Assembly (NCBI GenBank): GCA_002437285.1
Contig: DJOV01000077.1
Location: 1 to 31,584 of the forward strand
Length of the DNA stretch: 31,584 bases
Origin: Prevotella sp. UBA6429
GTDB taxonomy: Bacteria > Bacteroidota > Bacteroidia > Bacteroidales > Bacteroidaceae
Direction of reading: 5' to 3'
Part shown: positions 31,307-31,584 of the stretch, in pieces
Layout: each line of letters starts with the position of its first letter
Numbering within the stretch: the stretch's first letter is position 1
Translations under genes and position numbers: made by a program
Notes under the pieces: generated by a model
Seen by the model: only the letters and a program-made list of their open reading frames with translations
Database searches by the model: none
Told to the model about the DNA's origin: nothing

Positions 31307-31584
31307 GGAATTTGGAGTGACAAGACCCATGGCTTGCGAGACATGCGTGAGCAGTTTCATCAGATTACAGTCCTACTGCGTGAGCGGTTTCATTCGGTTT
31401 GCAGTCCTACTGCGTGAGCGGTTTACCCAGTTTACATCCCTGCTGCGTAAGCGGTTTGCACCAGTTTGCAATTCTACTGCGTGAGCGGTTTAATCTGGTT
31501 TATGGCCCCTGGGGTTTATATCGGTTTACATTCAGGTCACGGGTCTCGTCACTTCAAATTCCAGAATAGATTTTTAAGACAACA
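31307..31584 (-). repeat. Full copy E3 of the dispersed repeat, inverted relative to E1
   Basis: The body is bounded by imperfect terminal inverted repeats: GGAATTTGGAGTGACAAGAC onward (31307-31336) and its counterpart (31533-31562), 25 of 30 positions matching. Between them lie one divergent and four regular tandem units and a GTTTATATCGGTTTACATT segment. The flank ends in ATTTTTAAGACAACA (31570-31584), the exact inverse of 7-21. It encodes no protein. It resembles a non-autonomous, MITE-like element, although no transposase relative is present in the window and target-site duplication cannot be judged. Confidence 0.88.
31373..31507 (+). repeat. Four tandem 33-34-bp units inside E3
   Basis: Units at 31373-31406, 31407-31439, 31440-31473 and 31474-31507 each start CTACTGCGTGAGCGGTTT or a one- or two-base variant, followed by 15-16 less conserved bases that usually contain C(A/G)GTTT. 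A diverged fifth unit precedes them (31341-31372). Confidence 0.9.

Noticed and set aside
31341..31507. CRISPR-like array in E3 (and 76-174 in E1)
   Set aside because: The units are continuous tandem copies. The parts between the conserved 18-base cores are themselves similar, about 15-16 bases, and not unique spacers. No cas genes are present.

Overview
The window looks like a chromosomal accessory region of a Bacteroidota gut or oral commensal, most likely a Prevotella/Segatella-type organism. The grounds are TAnnTTTG -7 promoter boxes, an UpxY-type NusG paralogue heading a capsule operon, LruC and OmpA-like surface proteins typical of the phylum, and a putative type IX secretion C-terminal sorting segment on a glycosidase. 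GC content is high at both ends (36 of 60 bases in the line from 2281) and clearly lower in the centre (24 of 60 from 9241, 21 of 60 from 12901).

Layout. 1-580: a dispersed repeat copy (E1), a putative promoter and a long leader. 581-21291: one long plus-strand surface-polysaccharide operon with very tight spacing. In order it holds an UpxY-like antiterminator, outer-membrane export lipoprotein, Wzz/BY-kinase, flippase, GT4 glycosyltransferase, WbsX-like protein, two GT2 enzymes, polymerase, a hexapeptide acyltransferase with an apparent nonsense-truncated N-terminus, two more GT4 enzymes, a TagA/CpsF/WecG transferase, UDP-ManNAc dehydrogenase, UDP-GlcNAc 2-epimerase, an OmpA-like outer-membrane protein, a LruC-type surface lipoprotein and a GT11 fucosyltransferase. 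A strong intrinsic terminator follows. 21474-21514 is a second, partial repeat copy (E2). 21561-22992: a minus-strand licD-HAD pair. 23147-26938: a minus-strand secreted GH31 enzyme with dockerin and cohesin-like C-terminal domains. 27061-27138: minus-strand tRNA-Val(CAC) with its own promoter and terminator. 27499-31134: a plus-strand GH5-GH43 fusion. 31307-31584: a full repeat copy (E3) in inverted orientation to E1.

How it works together (inference). The operon would make and export a Wzx/Wzy-dependent capsule containing ManNAc or ManNAcA (WecB and WecC make the donor, the WecG-like enzyme would use it) and probably fucose. UpxY would allow transcription through the leader. The tyrosine-rich BY-kinase and the export lipoprotein control polymerisation and export. 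No initiating sugar-phosphate transferase is present, so that step must be encoded elsewhere. The two large glycosidases near the tRNA belong to a separate plant or host glycan degradation function.

The most unusual signals are: the E1/E2/E3 repeat family, which brackets the capsule operon in direct orientation (E1/E2) and the whole window in inverted orientation (E1/E3); a 17-base CA tract inside the exporter's signal peptide; three exact-length 20-bp ribosome-site-plus-ATG repeats in front of the LruC gene; and the stop codon at position 19 of the acyltransferase.
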